Notes: a model not told the origin generated them from the letters alone. A stretch of DNA of 64,000 bases from Asticcacaulis sp. AND118 (GCF_020535245.1 NZ_CP084910.1:1030501-1094500), one strand, 5' to 3'; positions 27,453 to 36,866 are shown, numbered from the stretch's first letter. Program-made: numbers and translations.

Positions 27453-28129
27453 CCACCGTCCTGCTGATCGAAGACGAAGCCGACATCCGCCGTTACCTGC
27501 GCGCCACCCTGACGGTGCAGGATTACGACGTGCTGGAGGCGGCGACGGCGAAGGAAGGGATGCAGCAACTGACGCTGCAAAAGCCCGATCTGGTCGTTCT
27601 CGATCTCGGCCTGCCGGATCAGGACGGGCAGGACTTCATCCGTCAGGTCCGCGAATGGTCGCAGACCCCGATCCTCGTCCTGTCGGCGCGCGAACAGGAA
27701 AAAGACAAGGTGCAGGCGCTGGAAAACGGCGCCGACGACTATCTGACCAAGCCCTTCGCGCCGGGGGAGTTGCTGGCGCGAATCAAGGTCGCCCTGCGCC
27801 ACGGCGCGCGCCGCGCCCACCCGGACGCCGACCGTTTCGAGCGCGGCGGGTTGCGCGTCGATTTCGCCGCGCGCCGGGTGTGGCTCGACGGTGAGGATGT
27901 CCACCTGACGCCCATAGAATACAAGCTGTTATCCGAACTGGTCCGCAATGCCGGCAAGGTGATGACGCACGTCCAGTTGCTGAAGGCCGTGTGGGGGCGT
28001 CATTCGACCGAGCAGTCGCACTATCTGCGTATCCACACCCAGCACCTGCGCGAGAAACTAGGCGATGATCCGCTGAAACCGCGTTTCATCCTGACCGAAC
28101 CCGGCATCGGCTATCGCTTTGTGGATTAA
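27449..28129 (+). CDS. kdpE: Response regulator KdpE (OmpR family)
   Basis: 226 residues. The receiver domain has acidic residues at 9-10, the phosphorylation site Asp52 (VVLDLGLPDQDG) and Lys101 (DDYLTKPF). The C-terminal winged helix shows LTPIEYKLLSELVRNAGKVM and YLRIHTQHLREKLGDDP. It should activate the kdp genes when phosphorylated by KdpD. The start overlaps the kdpD stop (ATGA), so both are translated together at the end of the kdp cluster. Confidence 0.97.
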   Translation: MTTVLLIEDEADIRRYLRATLTVQDYDVLEAATAKEGMQQLTLQKPDLVVLDLGLPDQDGQDFIRQVREWSQTPILVLSAREQEKDKVQALENGADDYLTKPFAPGELLARIKVALRHGARRAHPDADRFERGGLRVDFAARRVWLDGEDVHLTPIEYKLLSELVRNAGKVMTHVQLLKAVWGRHSTEQSHYLRIHTQHLREKLGDDPLKPRFILTEPGIGYRFVD

Positions 28130-28271
28130 GCTGTGACCTGAATGCGCCATGTTTGCGCGCCCGTCATTTGTCACGAATTGGCGATTGCGCTTTCCTTAAT
28201 TATGGTTAACGGTGTTCTCCGGCTGTTTGATTTCTTATAAAAATTTTCCGTGAACTGTTCGGGGTGGGGGC

Positions 28272-29624
28272 ATGCTGCTGCCGGAGTCCATAGACGTCGC
28301 CGCGGGGCTGGTGTTCATCTACCTTCTGATGAGCGTGCTGGCGACGACGGCGCGCGAAGCTCTGGAAGGCTTCTGCAAGAGCCGTGCGCGCAATCTGGAG
28401 CGCGGCCTGATCGAGCTTCTGTGCAACCTGCCCAACGGGCACAAGCTGCGCTTCGACCCCAAGTCCGGCGAAAAGCTGCACGGCTTTGAATTTCTCGAAG
28501 GTTTTTATAACCACCCGCTGATCATGACGCTGTATCGCGGCCACTATAAGCCGCCGCCGCGCCGCCGTTTCTTCGAGGGACGCAAGCTGCCGTCCTATAT
28601 TCCGGCGGAGCATTTCGCCTTCGTCGTGCTCGACATGATCGGGGAAAAGGGCGGGCAGGTGCAGGCCGGTCGTCTCGACCCGCAGGCCGTGCTCGACGCG
28701 ACGAACAATCTCAACAATCCGCGTCTGGCCAAGGTGGTGCAACTGGCGGTCAATACCGCCGACGGCGACATGAACAAGGCGCGCACCTTCCTTGAACAAT
28801 GGTTCAACGCCACCATGGACCGCGTGTCGGGCTGGTATCGCCACGAGACCCAGACCGTCATCTTCTGGTTCAGCCTGGTGGCTTGCGTCATCATGAACGT
28901 CAACACCGTGGTCATCGCCGATACGCTCTACCGTTCGCCCAGCCTGCGCAAGGCGGTCGAGGCTTCGGCCCAGCAATATTATACCGATACGGCGGTCAAG
29001 GGCGTGGAGACGACGGCCAGCCTCGACAATCCGCTGAGCCGTCTGGGCCTGCCGCTGGGGTGGAACGCCACCACCATGGAAAGCATGCAGCACCTGTTCC
29101 GCTTCTGCGGCAACGACACGCCGCTGCACGACAACCGCAAATGTCCGCCCAGCAAGGAACCGAGCACGCCTGCCCCCGATTTCCGCGCCGATCGTCCGGA
29201 TCAGTGGTGGAACAATACGCAACTGGCCGTGGGGCGGATGGGTGAGATCGTCTCCAACGCCTATTACGGCACGCCGACGCTCGGTGATAATGCCCTGTTC
29301 AACCTGCTGCCCCTGCTGGCGCTGATTTCGGGCTGGGTCATGACCGCCTTCGCCGTGACGCTGGGCGCGCCCTTCTGGTTCGACATTCTCAGCAAGCTGA
29401 TGACGGTGCGCTCGACCTTCAAGGGCGGGGCGCCGCCGCCGGGATCGAATTTCACGCCGCTCCAGCCCAATCCGGATGAAGAACGGATGCGGGTCATCAC
29501 CCTGCCGGCGTCGTCCGCCATCACCACGGCAGCGTCCCCGGCATTGGCCGCACCCGTTCCGGTGCTGGTTTCGGAAGCCGATGACGCCTTGCCCGATCCG
29601 TCGCTGCGGCCGAGGGATTACTGA
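28272..29624 (+). CDS. Uncharacterised membrane protein, first gene of a two-gene unit
   Basis: 450 residues. A membrane segment at 8-28 (DVAAGLVFIYLLMSVLATTA) leads into a charged region (REALEGFCKSRARNLERGL) of about 170 residues. A second segment (about 198-218, TVIFWFSLVACVIMNVNTVV) follows MDRVSGWYRHETQ, then an extracytoplasmic stretch with two cysteines (FRFCGNDTPL, RKCPPS). The third segment is near 345-370, and the tail is proline-rich. Proteins of this build are scattered across bacteria without assigned function as far as I know. ATG at 28272 after ggggtggggg. Its stop overlaps the start of the murein hydrolase gene (TGATG), so the two are coupled. Confidence 0.8.
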   Translation: MLLPESIDVAAGLVFIYLLMSVLATTAREALEGFCKSRARNLERGLIELLCNLPNGHKLRFDPKSGEKLHGFEFLEGFYNHPLIMTLYRGHYKPPPRRRFFEGRKLPSYIPAEHFAFVVLDMIGEKGGQVQAGRLDPQAVLDATNNLNNPRLAKVVQLAVNTADGDMNKARTFLEQWFNATMDRVSGWYRHETQTVIFWFSLVACVIMNVNTVVIADTLYRSPSLRKAVEASAQQYYTDTAVKGVETTASLDNPLSRLGLPLGWNATTMESMQHLFRFCGNDTPLHDNRKCPPSKEPSTPAPDFRADRPDQWWNNTQLAVGRMGEIVSNAYYGTPTLGDNALFNLLPLLALISGWVMTAFAVTLGAPFWFDILSKLMTVRSTFKGGAPPPGSNFTPLQPNPDEERMRVITLPASSAITTAASPALAAPVPVLVSEADDALPDPSLRPRDY

Positions 29625-30709
29625 TGATCACGCCGCAAACGCTGAAGGCGCTGTCGCCGCAGGCCAACGCCCTGCGCGTCGAGGTCTACGCCCCGGCGCT
29701 GGAGGCGGCGCGCGTCGAGTACGGCATCGATACGCCGCGGCGGCTGGCGCACTTCATGGCGCAACTGGCGCATGAATGCGACAACTTCCGGGCGCTGGTC
29801 GAAAACCTGAACTACAGCGCGCAGGGCCTGTACAAGACCTTCCCCAAGCGCGTCGGCTCGCTGGAAAACGCACAGCGGCTGGTTTCCGAAGGCAAGGCCG
29901 CCATCGCCGAAGCCATCTACGGCAACCGCCCGGAACTGGGGAATGTCGAGCCGGGCGATGGCTTCCGCTATATCGGGCGCGGCTTCATCATGATCACCGG
30001 GCGGGCCAACTATACCCGCTACGGCGAACTGACCGGCTTGCCTCTGGCGGCCGAACCGCAGAAGCTGGAAGAGGCGGAAACCGCCGCCCGCGCCTCGGCG
30101 GCCTTCTGGCGCGCCAGGAACCTCAATGCCCTGGCCGATGCCGACGACCTGACCGGCATCACGCGCATCATCAACGGCGGCACCAACGGGCTCGATCACC
30201 GTAAGGCGCTGTATGAGCGCGCGAAACAGGTGTGGCCCGAGCCCGTCGCGCCGCCCAGCTTCCCCGGCCATACGCCGCTGAGCAAATATTTCACGCTTGA
30301 GGAACTGACCCAGTCGGACACCGCCGAGCGCGCCGGCATCGACAACACGCCGACGCCTGAGCATCTGGCGCATCTCACCGACACGGCGCAGCGCATGGAC
30401 AAGGTGCGCGAACTGCTGGGGCAGCCGGTGATCGTGCGCAGCGGCTACCGCAGCGCGGCGCTGAATGCGAAGATCGGCGGCTCGAAGACCAGCGCCCACA
30501 TGACCGGCCGTGCGGTCGATTTCGTCTCTCAGCGTTTCGGCACGCCGCTGGATATCTGCCGTAAGATCATGGCCAGTGACATCGTCTTCGATCAATTGAT
30601 CTATGAGGGGACGTGGGTGCATATCGGCTTTTCCGATACGCCGCGTCGTCAGGCTCTGCGCGCCGACTTCACCCAGACGCCGACGGCCTATCTGCCGCTG
30701 GTTCTTTAA
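29624..30709 (+). CDS. GH19 glycosidase - peptidase M15A fusion (endolysin-like murein hydrolase)
   Basis: 361 residues, no signal peptide. The N-terminal 200 residues resemble GH19 lysozymes/chitinases of phage type: HFMAQLAHECDNFRALVENL (likely catalytic Glu in HE), AEAIYGNRPELGN, GFRYIGRGFIMITGRANY, RIINGGTNG. From about 225 a peptidase M15A domain follows: YFTLEELTQSDTAER, VIVRSGYRS, SAHMTGRAVDF (zinc ligands His and Asp) and WVHIGFS. Such enzymes cut glycan strands and stem peptides. Lack of export signal and an upstream membrane protein recall holin-endolysin pairs, but no other phage gene is near. Confidence 0.85.
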   Translation: MITPQTLKALSPQANALRVEVYAPALEAARVEYGIDTPRRLAHFMAQLAHECDNFRALVENLNYSAQGLYKTFPKRVGSLENAQRLVSEGKAAIAEAIYGNRPELGNVEPGDGFRYIGRGFIMITGRANYTRYGELTGLPLAAEPQKLEEAETAARASAAFWRARNLNALADADDLTGITRIINGGTNGLDHRKALYERAKQVWPEPVAPPSFPGHTPLSKYFTLEELTQSDTAERAGIDNTPTPEHLAHLTDTAQRMDKVRELLGQPVIVRSGYRSAALNAKIGGSKTSAHMTGRAVDFVSQRFGTPLDICRKIMASDIVFDQLIYEGTWVHIGFSDTPRRQALRADFTQTPTAYLPLVL

Positions 30710-30720
30710 TCTTAAAAAGA

Positions 30721-30765
30721 ACCTCCCCTGATTTGGCTTCGCCGAACTGGCGTTTCAGGGGAGGT
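30721..30765. terminator. Hairpin between the murein hydrolase gene and phoH
   Basis: Arms acctcccctga (30721-30731) and tcaggggaggt (30755-30765) with inner pairing gcttcgccgaactggc. T-rich sequence follows on both sides, so it may end transcription from either direction. Confidence 0.65.
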
Positions 30766-30782
30766 GGATTTTGTCTGAAGAC

Positions 30783-30812
30783 AAAAAGACGGTGGGTTTA
30801 TAAGCCACCGTC
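30783..30812 (-). terminator. Rho-independent terminator of phoH
   Basis: On the minus strand, stem gacggtgg / ccaccgtc (30788-30795 with 30805-30812) followed by five T. It lies ten bases after the phoH stop. Confidence 0.8.
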
Positions 30813-30822
30813 TCCTGAGATT

Positions 30823-31590
30823 TTACAAAACGCCGAGCATCTGGGCCACCAGCGGGTGACGCACGATGTCCTTGTCCTTGAGTTGAACCACCGCGACGGT
30901 GTCCAGCGCCTCGAACCTGGCGCCGACATCGGCCAGACCCGACAGGCCCGGCAGCAGGTCCGACTGGTTCGGGTCGCCGGTGACGATCATGGTCGAGTTC
31001 CAGCCCAGACGCGTCAGCAGCATTTTGAGCTGCGTATAGGTGCAGTTTTGGGCTTCGTCGATCACCACGAAAGCGTTGTTGAGCGTGCGGCCGCGCATAT
31101 AGCCGACCGGGGCGATCTCGATCAGGCCTTCCTGCATCAGCGCCTTGACGCGCTTCATGCTCAGGCGGTCGGTCAGGGCGTCATAGAGGGGGCGCAGATA
31201 GGGGGCGAGCTTGTCTTCCATATCGCCGGGCAGGAAGCCGATCGATTCCCCGGCTTCGACGGCCGGGCGTGACAGGACGATGCGTCCGACCTTGCCGGCC
31301 TCCAGCGCCTCGACGGCCTTGGCGATGGCCAGATAGGTCTTGCCGGTGCCCGCAGGTCCCAGCGCCAGAACGAGATTCTTTTCGTCGATGGCCGTCAGCA
31401 GTTGCGCCTGGCCTTCGGACTTGGCCTTGATGGTCTTGACGTAGCTCTGGTCGCGCTCCTCGTTGGCCGGAGCCACCGGTGACCAGCTCCCGTGATGCAC
31501 GGAAATGCGGCGCACTTTTGTGTCGCGGGCATATTCTTCGGCATCGAGGGTACCTTCGCGCAGAAAACGCTTGGTGGAACGCTTGGTCAT
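30823..31590 (-). CDS. phoH: PhoH family ATPase
   Basis: 255 residues from the ATG at 31590, which has ggagg five bases upstream; an open extension to 31791 is rejected because it crosses a hairpin and lacks a site. Walker A GPAGTGKT at 78-85, Walker B AFVVIDEAQN at 173-182, with SRPAVEAGESIGFLPGD and MIVTGDPNQSDL as further ATPase motifs. PhoH proteins are cytoplasmic ATPases with RNA-related roles inferred from links to PIN and YbeY proteins; neither partner is beside it here. Confidence 0.92.
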   Translation of the reverse strand: MTKRSTKRFLREGTLDAEEYARDTKVRRISVHHGSWSPVAPANEERDQSYVKTIKAKSEGQAQLLTAIDEKNLVLALGPAGTGKTYLAIAKAVEALEAGKVGRIVLSRPAVEAGESIGFLPGDMEDKLAPYLRPLYDALTDRLSMKRVKALMQEGLIEIAPVGYMRGRTLNNAFVVIDEAQNCTYTQLKMLLTRLGWNSTMIVTGDPNQSDLLPGLSGLADVGARFEALDTVAVVQLKDKDIVRHPLVAQMLGVL

Positions 31591-32063
31591 GACAGCCTCC
31601 TTAAAAAGAGCGAAAGCCGGAACGCAGTGCGGGCGTCCGGTCAGTACGCGGCAGCAACAACGGGATTTGAGGCATAAAAAAAGACGAAACCGTGTAAGGG
31701 TTCGTCTTCGCGTATGCGTCAGGGGAGGAGAAACGGGCGCGTCCGGGTGTGTCGCATCCTTCGGGCCGCACCGCCGGGGGCGGGGGGACAATTTCGGGTG
31801 CGAACACGTACCTGAGAGCCACTGGGAACCTCTTGAAAGGTAACGGGCCGGATTGCGCCGGGTCCTTTTGGGGGCTCTGATGATTCCCCCTCAGGAACAC
31901 TAACAGATTCCGGCACAATGCTTACCGAGTTCTTAAAATGGTTGTGGAAAACTTTTGTGCGGTCGCGAAATGGGAGAAATGCCGACGCGGCTGCGAAGAT
32001 CTTGCCACATCCCCGATGGAGCGCTCATAAGCATAAGGAAACAATGAGAGGGAGCGGCCCCTG
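31591..32063 (-). promoter_or_regulatory. Long structured leader of phoH with internal terminator-like hairpin
   Basis: 473 bases lie between phoH and the divergent carbonic anhydrase gene; no protein gene is supported. On the minus strand the stretch 31900-31800 can form several short helices (gggggaatcatcagagccccc; acctttcaagaggt; ccggcgcaatccgg). A terminator-like hairpin follows at 31676-31708, then about 85 bases to the phoH start. This would fit an attenuated leader or a separate small RNA ending at that hairpin. I could not match it to a known RNA family. Confidence 0.45.
31676..31708 (-). terminator. Terminator-like hairpin upstream of phoH
   Basis: Stem aagacgaa / ttcgtctt (31681-31688 with 31701-31708) and, read on the minus strand, seven T ending it. 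It sits 86 bases before the phoH start codon, inside the leader. Confidence 0.7.
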
Positions 32064-32585
32064 ATGACACTTTTCGCTCTGGACGGCGTGACGCCTGAAA
32101 TAGCCGGAACCGCGTGGATCGCTCCGTCGGCGACGGTCATCGGTAATGTGCGCTTGGGGGTGGAGGCCAGCGTGTGGTTCAACGCCGTGCTGCGCGCCGA
32201 TAACGAGCCGATGAGCATAGGCGCCCGGACCAATATTCAGGACGGCTCGGTGCTGCATTCCGACCCCGGTTCGCCGCTGACGACAGGCGAAGGGGTGACG
32301 ATCGGGCATAAGGTCATGCTGCACGGCTGTACGGTCGGCGACAACAGCCTGATCGGTATCAATGCCGTGGTGCTCAACCGCGCGGTGATCGGCAAGAACA
32401 GCATCGTCGGGGCGGGGGCGCTTGTCCCCGAAGGCAAGGTCTTCCCGGACGGTGTGCTGCTGATCGGTTCACCGGCGCGGGTGGCGCGCGAACTGACCGA
32501 GGAACAGATCGAACGGCTCAGGCTGTCGGCGGCGCATTATGTGTGGAATGCGCAAAGGTTTGCGAAAGGGCTGACCCCGCTCTGA
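32064..32585 (+). CDS. Gamma-class carbonic anhydrase family protein (YrdA/PaaY-like)
   Basis: 173 residues of left-handed beta-helix hexapeptide repeats: [71 protein letters not shown]. The zinc-binding histidines are in [14 protein letters not shown]. Family members form trimers; some hydrate CO2, others are thioesterase or complex I-associated proteins, so the exact reaction is open. It stands alone, divergent from phoH. Confidence 0.9.
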   Translation: MTLFALDGVTPEIAGTAWIAPSATVIGNVRLGVEASVWFNAVLRADNEPMSIGARTNIQDGSVLHSDPGSPLTTGEGVTIGHKVMLHGCTVGDNSLIGINAVVLNRAVIGKNSIVGAGALVPEGKVFPDGVLLIGSPARVARELTEEQIERLRLSAAHYVWNAQRFAKGLTPL

Positions 32586-32663
32586 TCACGCTCTGGTGTA
32601 TAGCCGAATCCGGCCTTGATTCTGTGCGCTGATGCGGTATCGCGATATCGGGGGGGAGCGATC

Positions 32664-34780
32664 ATGACGCACAGACGCGGATGGGGAGTATGGGCGGCAC
32701 CTGCTTTGGCCTGGGGCCTGATCGCCACGGGGGTGCCCGTCCGGGCGCAGCAGGCCCCTGAATCTGGAGCCGCCCCCGTGGAAGCGCCGGCGGGCAAGTC
32801 TTCGGAACAAGCCGAAAAGATCGAGGAAATCACCGTTACGGCCAGCAAGGCGTCGGGCACGCGCATCGACCGGCGCGTCTACGACATCAGGACGGACCCT
32901 CAGGCGATCACCGGACAACTGGGCGACGTGCTGGCCAAGGTGCCTTCGGTCGTGGTGACGCCGGACGATAAGGTCTATCTGCGCGGCGATCCCGGCGTGA
33001 CCATCTGGGTCGACGGTCGCCCGCCGGCCGAGGGGCGGCAGATCTTGCGCATTCTTTCCGCGTCGGAAATAGAGCGCATCGAGGTCATCACCAACCCTTC
33101 GGCGCAGTTCTCCGCCACCACCAGCAAGGGCATCATTAATATCATCACCAAAAAGCCGCGGGGGGCCGTGAAGCGGCGCGGCTCGGTATCGGCGTCGCTT
33201 CGGACGCGTGACGGCTATTCGGGCAATGTCAGCTTCGACGATGGCAAGGGGCCGTGGTCGTGGGGTTTCGGCCTGAACGCCAATGGCGGTGATCAGAAGA
33301 ACCGCTCCGTCTCTGCGCGCGATTATGTGGACGCCAGCGACGCGGTGACCGACCGCTTTCAGGAGGAGAGCTACGCGCTGAGTTCGAACCTGTGGCGCAG
33401 CGTCGGCCTGCGCGCCGGTTACAAGCTGGGGCCGCGCAGTTCGCTAAAGCTGCGGATCAAGCAAAGTCAGGCCGGCTGGACCAGCGACCGCCGGACGCAA
33501 TACGACTCCACCCTCGACGGTCAGACGCGGGAGCATTCTTATGAACCGTGGTTCATGCGCATATGGTCCCATGAACTGAACTATACCTATGCCGACGACA
33601 AGGGCGAACGGCTGACGGTGGAGATCAGCGACGAACTCAACAAGAACCGCGACCGCATTCGCTACGCGTTCAGCGGCGCCACGAGCGGCATGAGCGAGGC
33701 TCGCGACATTCAGCGCGAGCACGTTCAGGCGCTCAAGAGCGATTACGAAAAGCCGTTGGGGGGCAATAACTGTTCAGTGCGGGCCTGAACTGGCAACGTC
33801 AGAATCTGCACATGGCGCGGGGGCTGGACACCGACGTGGCCGGTCAAACCGGCTACGACAGCCGCTTTGCCGGACGCGAAACGACATCCTCGGCCTATGT
33901 CACCCTGCAATGGCCGCTGGGGACGTGGACTGCCATGCCGGGCCTGCGCATCGAGGATCGCCGCCGTCAGATCGTCGGTCGCAACGGAGGCGAGACCGAG
34001 TGGTTCCCGTCCCTGCACCTCAGCCACCCCTATGGCGAAGCGGGCAAGGTGCGCCTGAGCTATAGCCGCAGGCTCGATCCCATCTCATTGGGGCAGTACG
34101 ATCCGCAGGTGCTTTATGGCTCGGTAAGCTGGGCGCAGAGCGGCAATCCCGATCTTAAGCTGGTCCTCGTCAATTCGCTGGAGGCCAGCTACGACTGGGA
34201 GAAGAAGGACGCCTCCTTCGGGGCCGCCGTCTTCCTGCGCGAGGCCGATAATGCGATTGAAAACGTCACCACCCTGCTGACGGGCGATGTCGTCCTGTCG
34301 CGCCCGGTCAATCGCGGGCGCACCCGGTACGGCGGTTTCGACGTGAACTGGCGCTTTCCGCTCAAGGCTCTGCCGGGCAAAGGCCGGTGGAGTCAAAGCG
34401 GCAGCGCCAGCTTCAACCGCAGCCGCTCCGAGGCGTTGGAAGCCGGCGGCCGCCGTGACACGACCAACTGGATGCTCAAGCCGATGCTGCAGTATGACGC
34501 CCCGAAACGCGCCAAGCTGAGCGGAGACCAGTATCAGCTTTCAGCGACGCTCATGAAGATGGATGGCCTGCAATCGGACACGGGCATGACCTGGACGACG
34601 GAGGCCAGTTGGTCGCATCCGCTTAACAAGTCGCTGACCCTGGTGATGACCGCCTCCAATCTGCTGCGCAACCGTGTGACGCGCACAGAAGCGATCACGG
34701 CGCGCTATCGCGGTTATGGCGACGCGACCCACTACGATCAGGCGTTCAGGTTGGCGCTGAACTACAAATTCGGAAATTAA
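32664..34780 (+). pseudogene. TonB-dependent outer-membrane receptor, broken by a frameshift at about 33769
   Basis: The two reading frames 32664-33788 and about 33771-34780 together make one receptor of about 705 residues. Signal peptide GVWAAPALAWGLIATGVPVR AQ is followed by EEITVTASKASGTRIDRR, a plug domain (ITGQLGDVLAKVPSVVVTPD, VTIWVDGRPP, IERIEVITNPSAQFS) and a beta-barrel ending ALNYKFGN. The frame breaks at GGcaataac/tgttcag: adding one base after caataa gives GNKLFSAGLNW and restores the barrel. Either a real inactivating deletion or a sequencing error. The receptor would import a siderophore or sugar; the substrate is unknown. Ribosome site ggggggag before ATG 32664. Confidence 0.85.
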
Positions 34781-34877
34781 GCGCCGCGAAACCGATTGCG
34801 CGGCAGGCGAGGGCTTGAACAATAGCCGGACTGCTCCAATGTCATCGGGAAGACTATCTTTCTAAAGGAGAAAATCC

Positions 34878-35282
34878 ATGTCCGCCCTCCAATGTCCCGT
34901 CTGCCGGAACGACTTCCGTGAGGTTTTGAAGGAGGGCATCCTGATCGACGTCTGCACCCAGTGCCGGGGCGTGTGGCTCGACCGGGGCGAACTGGAAAAG
35001 CTCCTGTCTCTGGCCGCCGGTGGGACGACGCCTCAGCCTGCACCGCAGCCGGCACAATATACGCCGCCGCAGCCGCAGCCCCAGTATCAACAACCCCACC
35101 AACCCCAGTATCAGCAACCCTATCCGCAGCAGCCCTACCACCAGCAGCGACCGCCTCAGACGGACAAGTACGGAAGGCCTGTGGAGTACGATAAATACGG
35201 TCGCAAGATCGAGTACGACAAGTACGGCAATCGAAAGAAGAAAAAGGGCTTCGATATGCTCGATATTTTCGACTTCGATTAA
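34878..35282 (+). CDS. TFIIB-type zinc-ribbon protein with Pro/Gln-rich linker
   Basis: 134 residues. The N-terminal 45 form a zinc ribbon of the zf-TFIIB family (CPVCRNDFREV...IDVCTQCRGVWLDRGELEKL). Residues about 50-95 are almost only P, Q and Y. The end has three tandem copies of a DKYG unit (DKYGRPVEY, DKYGRKIEY, DKYGNRKKKK) and then GFDMLDIFDFD. Ribosome site aaaggag is strong. Family members of this size have no established role; nucleic-acid or protein binding is only inferred from the ribbon. Confidence 0.85.
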   Translation: MSALQCPVCRNDFREVLKEGILIDVCTQCRGVWLDRGELEKLLSLAAGGTTPQPAPQPAQYTPPQPQPQYQQPHQPQYQQPYPQQPYHQQRPPQTDKYGRPVEYDKYGRKIEYDKYGNRKKKKGFDMLDIFDFD

Positions 35283-35334
35283 GGAATGAAAGACGCGGGG
35301 TCGCAGACCCCGCACCCCCAAACCATGAGCACGT

Positions 35335-35366
35335 AAAAAGGCCGGAGTATAAAGCTCCGGCCTTTC
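35335..35366. terminator. Bidirectional terminator between the zinc-ribbon gene and rnhA
   Basis: Stem gccggag (35341-35347) and ctccggc (35355-35361) with A-run before and T-run after. The genes converge here. Confidence 0.8.
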
Positions 35367-35411
35367 CTTTTGCGCCAAGTGATGGGGTGTGGGGCCTGTG
35401 GCCCCGCAAAA

Positions 35412-35855
35412 CTAAACCCTTACAGCCGCTTCTATAATCGCCTTGTTGGCCAGCCCGTCGGCGCGTTCGTTCATCTCATGGCCGGCGTGGCCCTTGACCC
35501 AGTGCCAGTGGATCTTGTGCCGCTGACGGGCCGCATCGAGGCGCATCCACAGGTCGTCATTCTTCACCGGCTTCTTGTCGGCGGTCTTCCAGCCGCGCGC
35601 CTTCCAGCCGTGAATCCACTCCTTGATGCCTTTGAGGACGTACTGGCTGTCGGCGTGCAGGTCGATTTCGCACGGCTCTTTCAGCGTCTCCAGCGCCATG
35701 ATGACGGCCATCAACTCCATGCGGTTATTGGTCGTCTCCGCCTCGTAGCCGTAGAGTTCCTTTTCGTGCGGCCCGAAGGTGAGGATCGCGCCCCAGCCGC
35801 CCTTGCCGGGATTACCCTTGCAGGCCCCGTCGGTATAGATGGTCACCTTTTTCAT
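35412..35855 (-). CDS. rnhA: Ribonuclease HI
   Basis: 147 residues with all four catalytic acids: Asp9 ([11 protein letters not shown]), Glu47 (NNRMELMAV), Asp69 (LHADSQYV) and Asp133 ([11 protein letters not shown]), plus the [11 protein letters not shown] loop. It removes RNA from RNA-DNA hybrids using Mg2+. It starts one base after the ispH stop, so the two are translated as a pair. Confidence 0.97.
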   Translation of the reverse strand: MKKVTIYTDGACKGNPGKGGWGAILTFGPHEKELYGYEAETTNNRMELMAVIMALETLKEPCEIDLHADSQYVLKGIKEWIHGWKARGWKTADKKPVKNDDLWMRLDAARQRHKIHWHWVKGHAGHEMNERADGLANKAIIEAAVRV

Positions 35856-35856
35856 G

Positions 35857-36807
35857 TCAGGCGGACGCTTCCGTCAGGACGCGCGGCAGCTTGAAGGTCA
35901 CGGTTTCGCGTACGCCGTTGTCCTCGCTCATCGACACGTCGAAACGGTCGTGGATGGCCTTGATAAGGCCCTCGATCAGGTTCTCTGGGGCGGATGCGCC
36001 GGCAGAGACGCCGACCGTCTTCGCGCCGTCGAACCAAGTCCAGTCGACTTCGGAGGCATCGTCAACGAGGTGCGCAGCCTGAGCCCCGGCGCGCAGGGCG
36101 ACCTCGACCAGACGCTGAGAATTGGAGGATTTCTTCGAGCCGATGACGAGGAACAGGTCGCAGTCTTCGGCCACGCGCTTCACCGCGTCCTGACGGTTGG
36201 TCGTGGCGTAGCAGATGTCTTCCTTGTGCGGCAGGGAGATGTCGGGGAAGCGCGACTTCAGTTCCGCGACGATGTCGGCGGTGTCGTCCACGGACAGGGT
36301 GGTCTGGGTGACGAAGGCGAGGTTTTTCGGGTCGACGGGGACGAAGGCGCGGACGTCCTCGACCGTTTCGATCAGCTTGACCACGCCATCGGGCAACTGT
36401 CCCATGGTGCCGATGACTTCGGGGTGACCGGCGTGACCGATCAGCAGGATTTCGCGGCCGGCATCGTGGTGGCGTTCGGCCTCGACATGGACCTTTGAGA
36501 CCAGCGGGCAGGTGGCGTCGAGGAAGAACATCTGACGCGAGGTGGCTTCGGCCGGCACCGACTTCGGCACGCCGTGGGCGGAAAAGACCACCGGGCGGTC
36601 CGGCGGGCACTGCTCCAGTTCCTTGACGAACACGGCACCCAGCCCCTTGAGTCGATCGACCACGTGCTTGTTATGCACGATCTCGTGGCGCACATAGACC
36701 GGCGCGCCATAGAGTTCGAGGGCGCGTTCAACGATCTGGATGGCGCGGTCGACCCCGGCGCAGAAACCGCGCGGCGTCGCCAGTTTTAGGGTAAGAGCCT
36801 TGGACAT
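35857..36807 (-). CDS. ispH: 4-hydroxy-3-methylbut-2-enyl diphosphate reductase
   Basis: 316 residues. Three conserved cysteines hold the Fe-S cluster: [11 protein letters not shown] (Cys16), [12 protein letters not shown], and [27 protein letters not shown] and [15 protein letters not shown] complete the family pattern. It makes IPP and DMAPP, the last step of the MEP isoprenoid route. The frame reaches upstream to 36849, but [15 protein letters not shown] fits the usual start. A palindrome stands upstream. Confidence 0.96.
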   Translation of the reverse strand: MSKALTLKLATPRGFCAGVDRAIQIVERALELYGAPVYVRHEIVHNKHVVDRLKGLGAVFVKELEQCPPDRPVVFSAHGVPKSVPAEATSRQMFFLDATCPLVSKVHVEAERHHDAGREILLIGHAGHPEVIGTMGQLPDGVVKLIETVEDVRAFVPVDPKNLAFVTQTTLSVDDTADIVAELKSRFPDISLPHKEDICYATTNRQDAVKRVAEDCDLFLVIGSKKSSNSQRLVEVALRAGAQAAHLVDDASEVDWTWFDGAKTVGVSAGASAPENLIEGLIKAIHDRFDVSMSEDNGVRETVTFKLPRVLTEASA

Positions 36808-36847
36808 GCGCGTTAGATAAGCGTTTTCGCGGCGGCGCGCCATATGC

Positions 36848-36866
36848 ATTGTGCGTCATGCACAAT
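36848..36866. promoter_or_regulatory. Palindrome upstream of ispH
   Basis: Arms attgtgc (36848-36854) and gcacaat (36860-36866) around gtcat, about 40 bases before the ispH start and 120 before the divergent gene. The form resembles a dimeric regulator site; the regulator is unknown. Confidence 0.4.

Noticed and set aside
29624-30709. Prophage remnant suggested by the endolysin-like enzyme
   Set aside because: No terminase, capsid, tail, integrase or attachment repeats were seen nearby; only the enzyme and its membrane neighbour are present.
31800-31910. Possible cobalamin riboswitch on the plus strand (gagccactgggaac)
   Set aside because: The GCCACTG-like text is present, but the B12 box and the other conserved blocks do not follow, and the downstream gene is a carbonic anhydrase.
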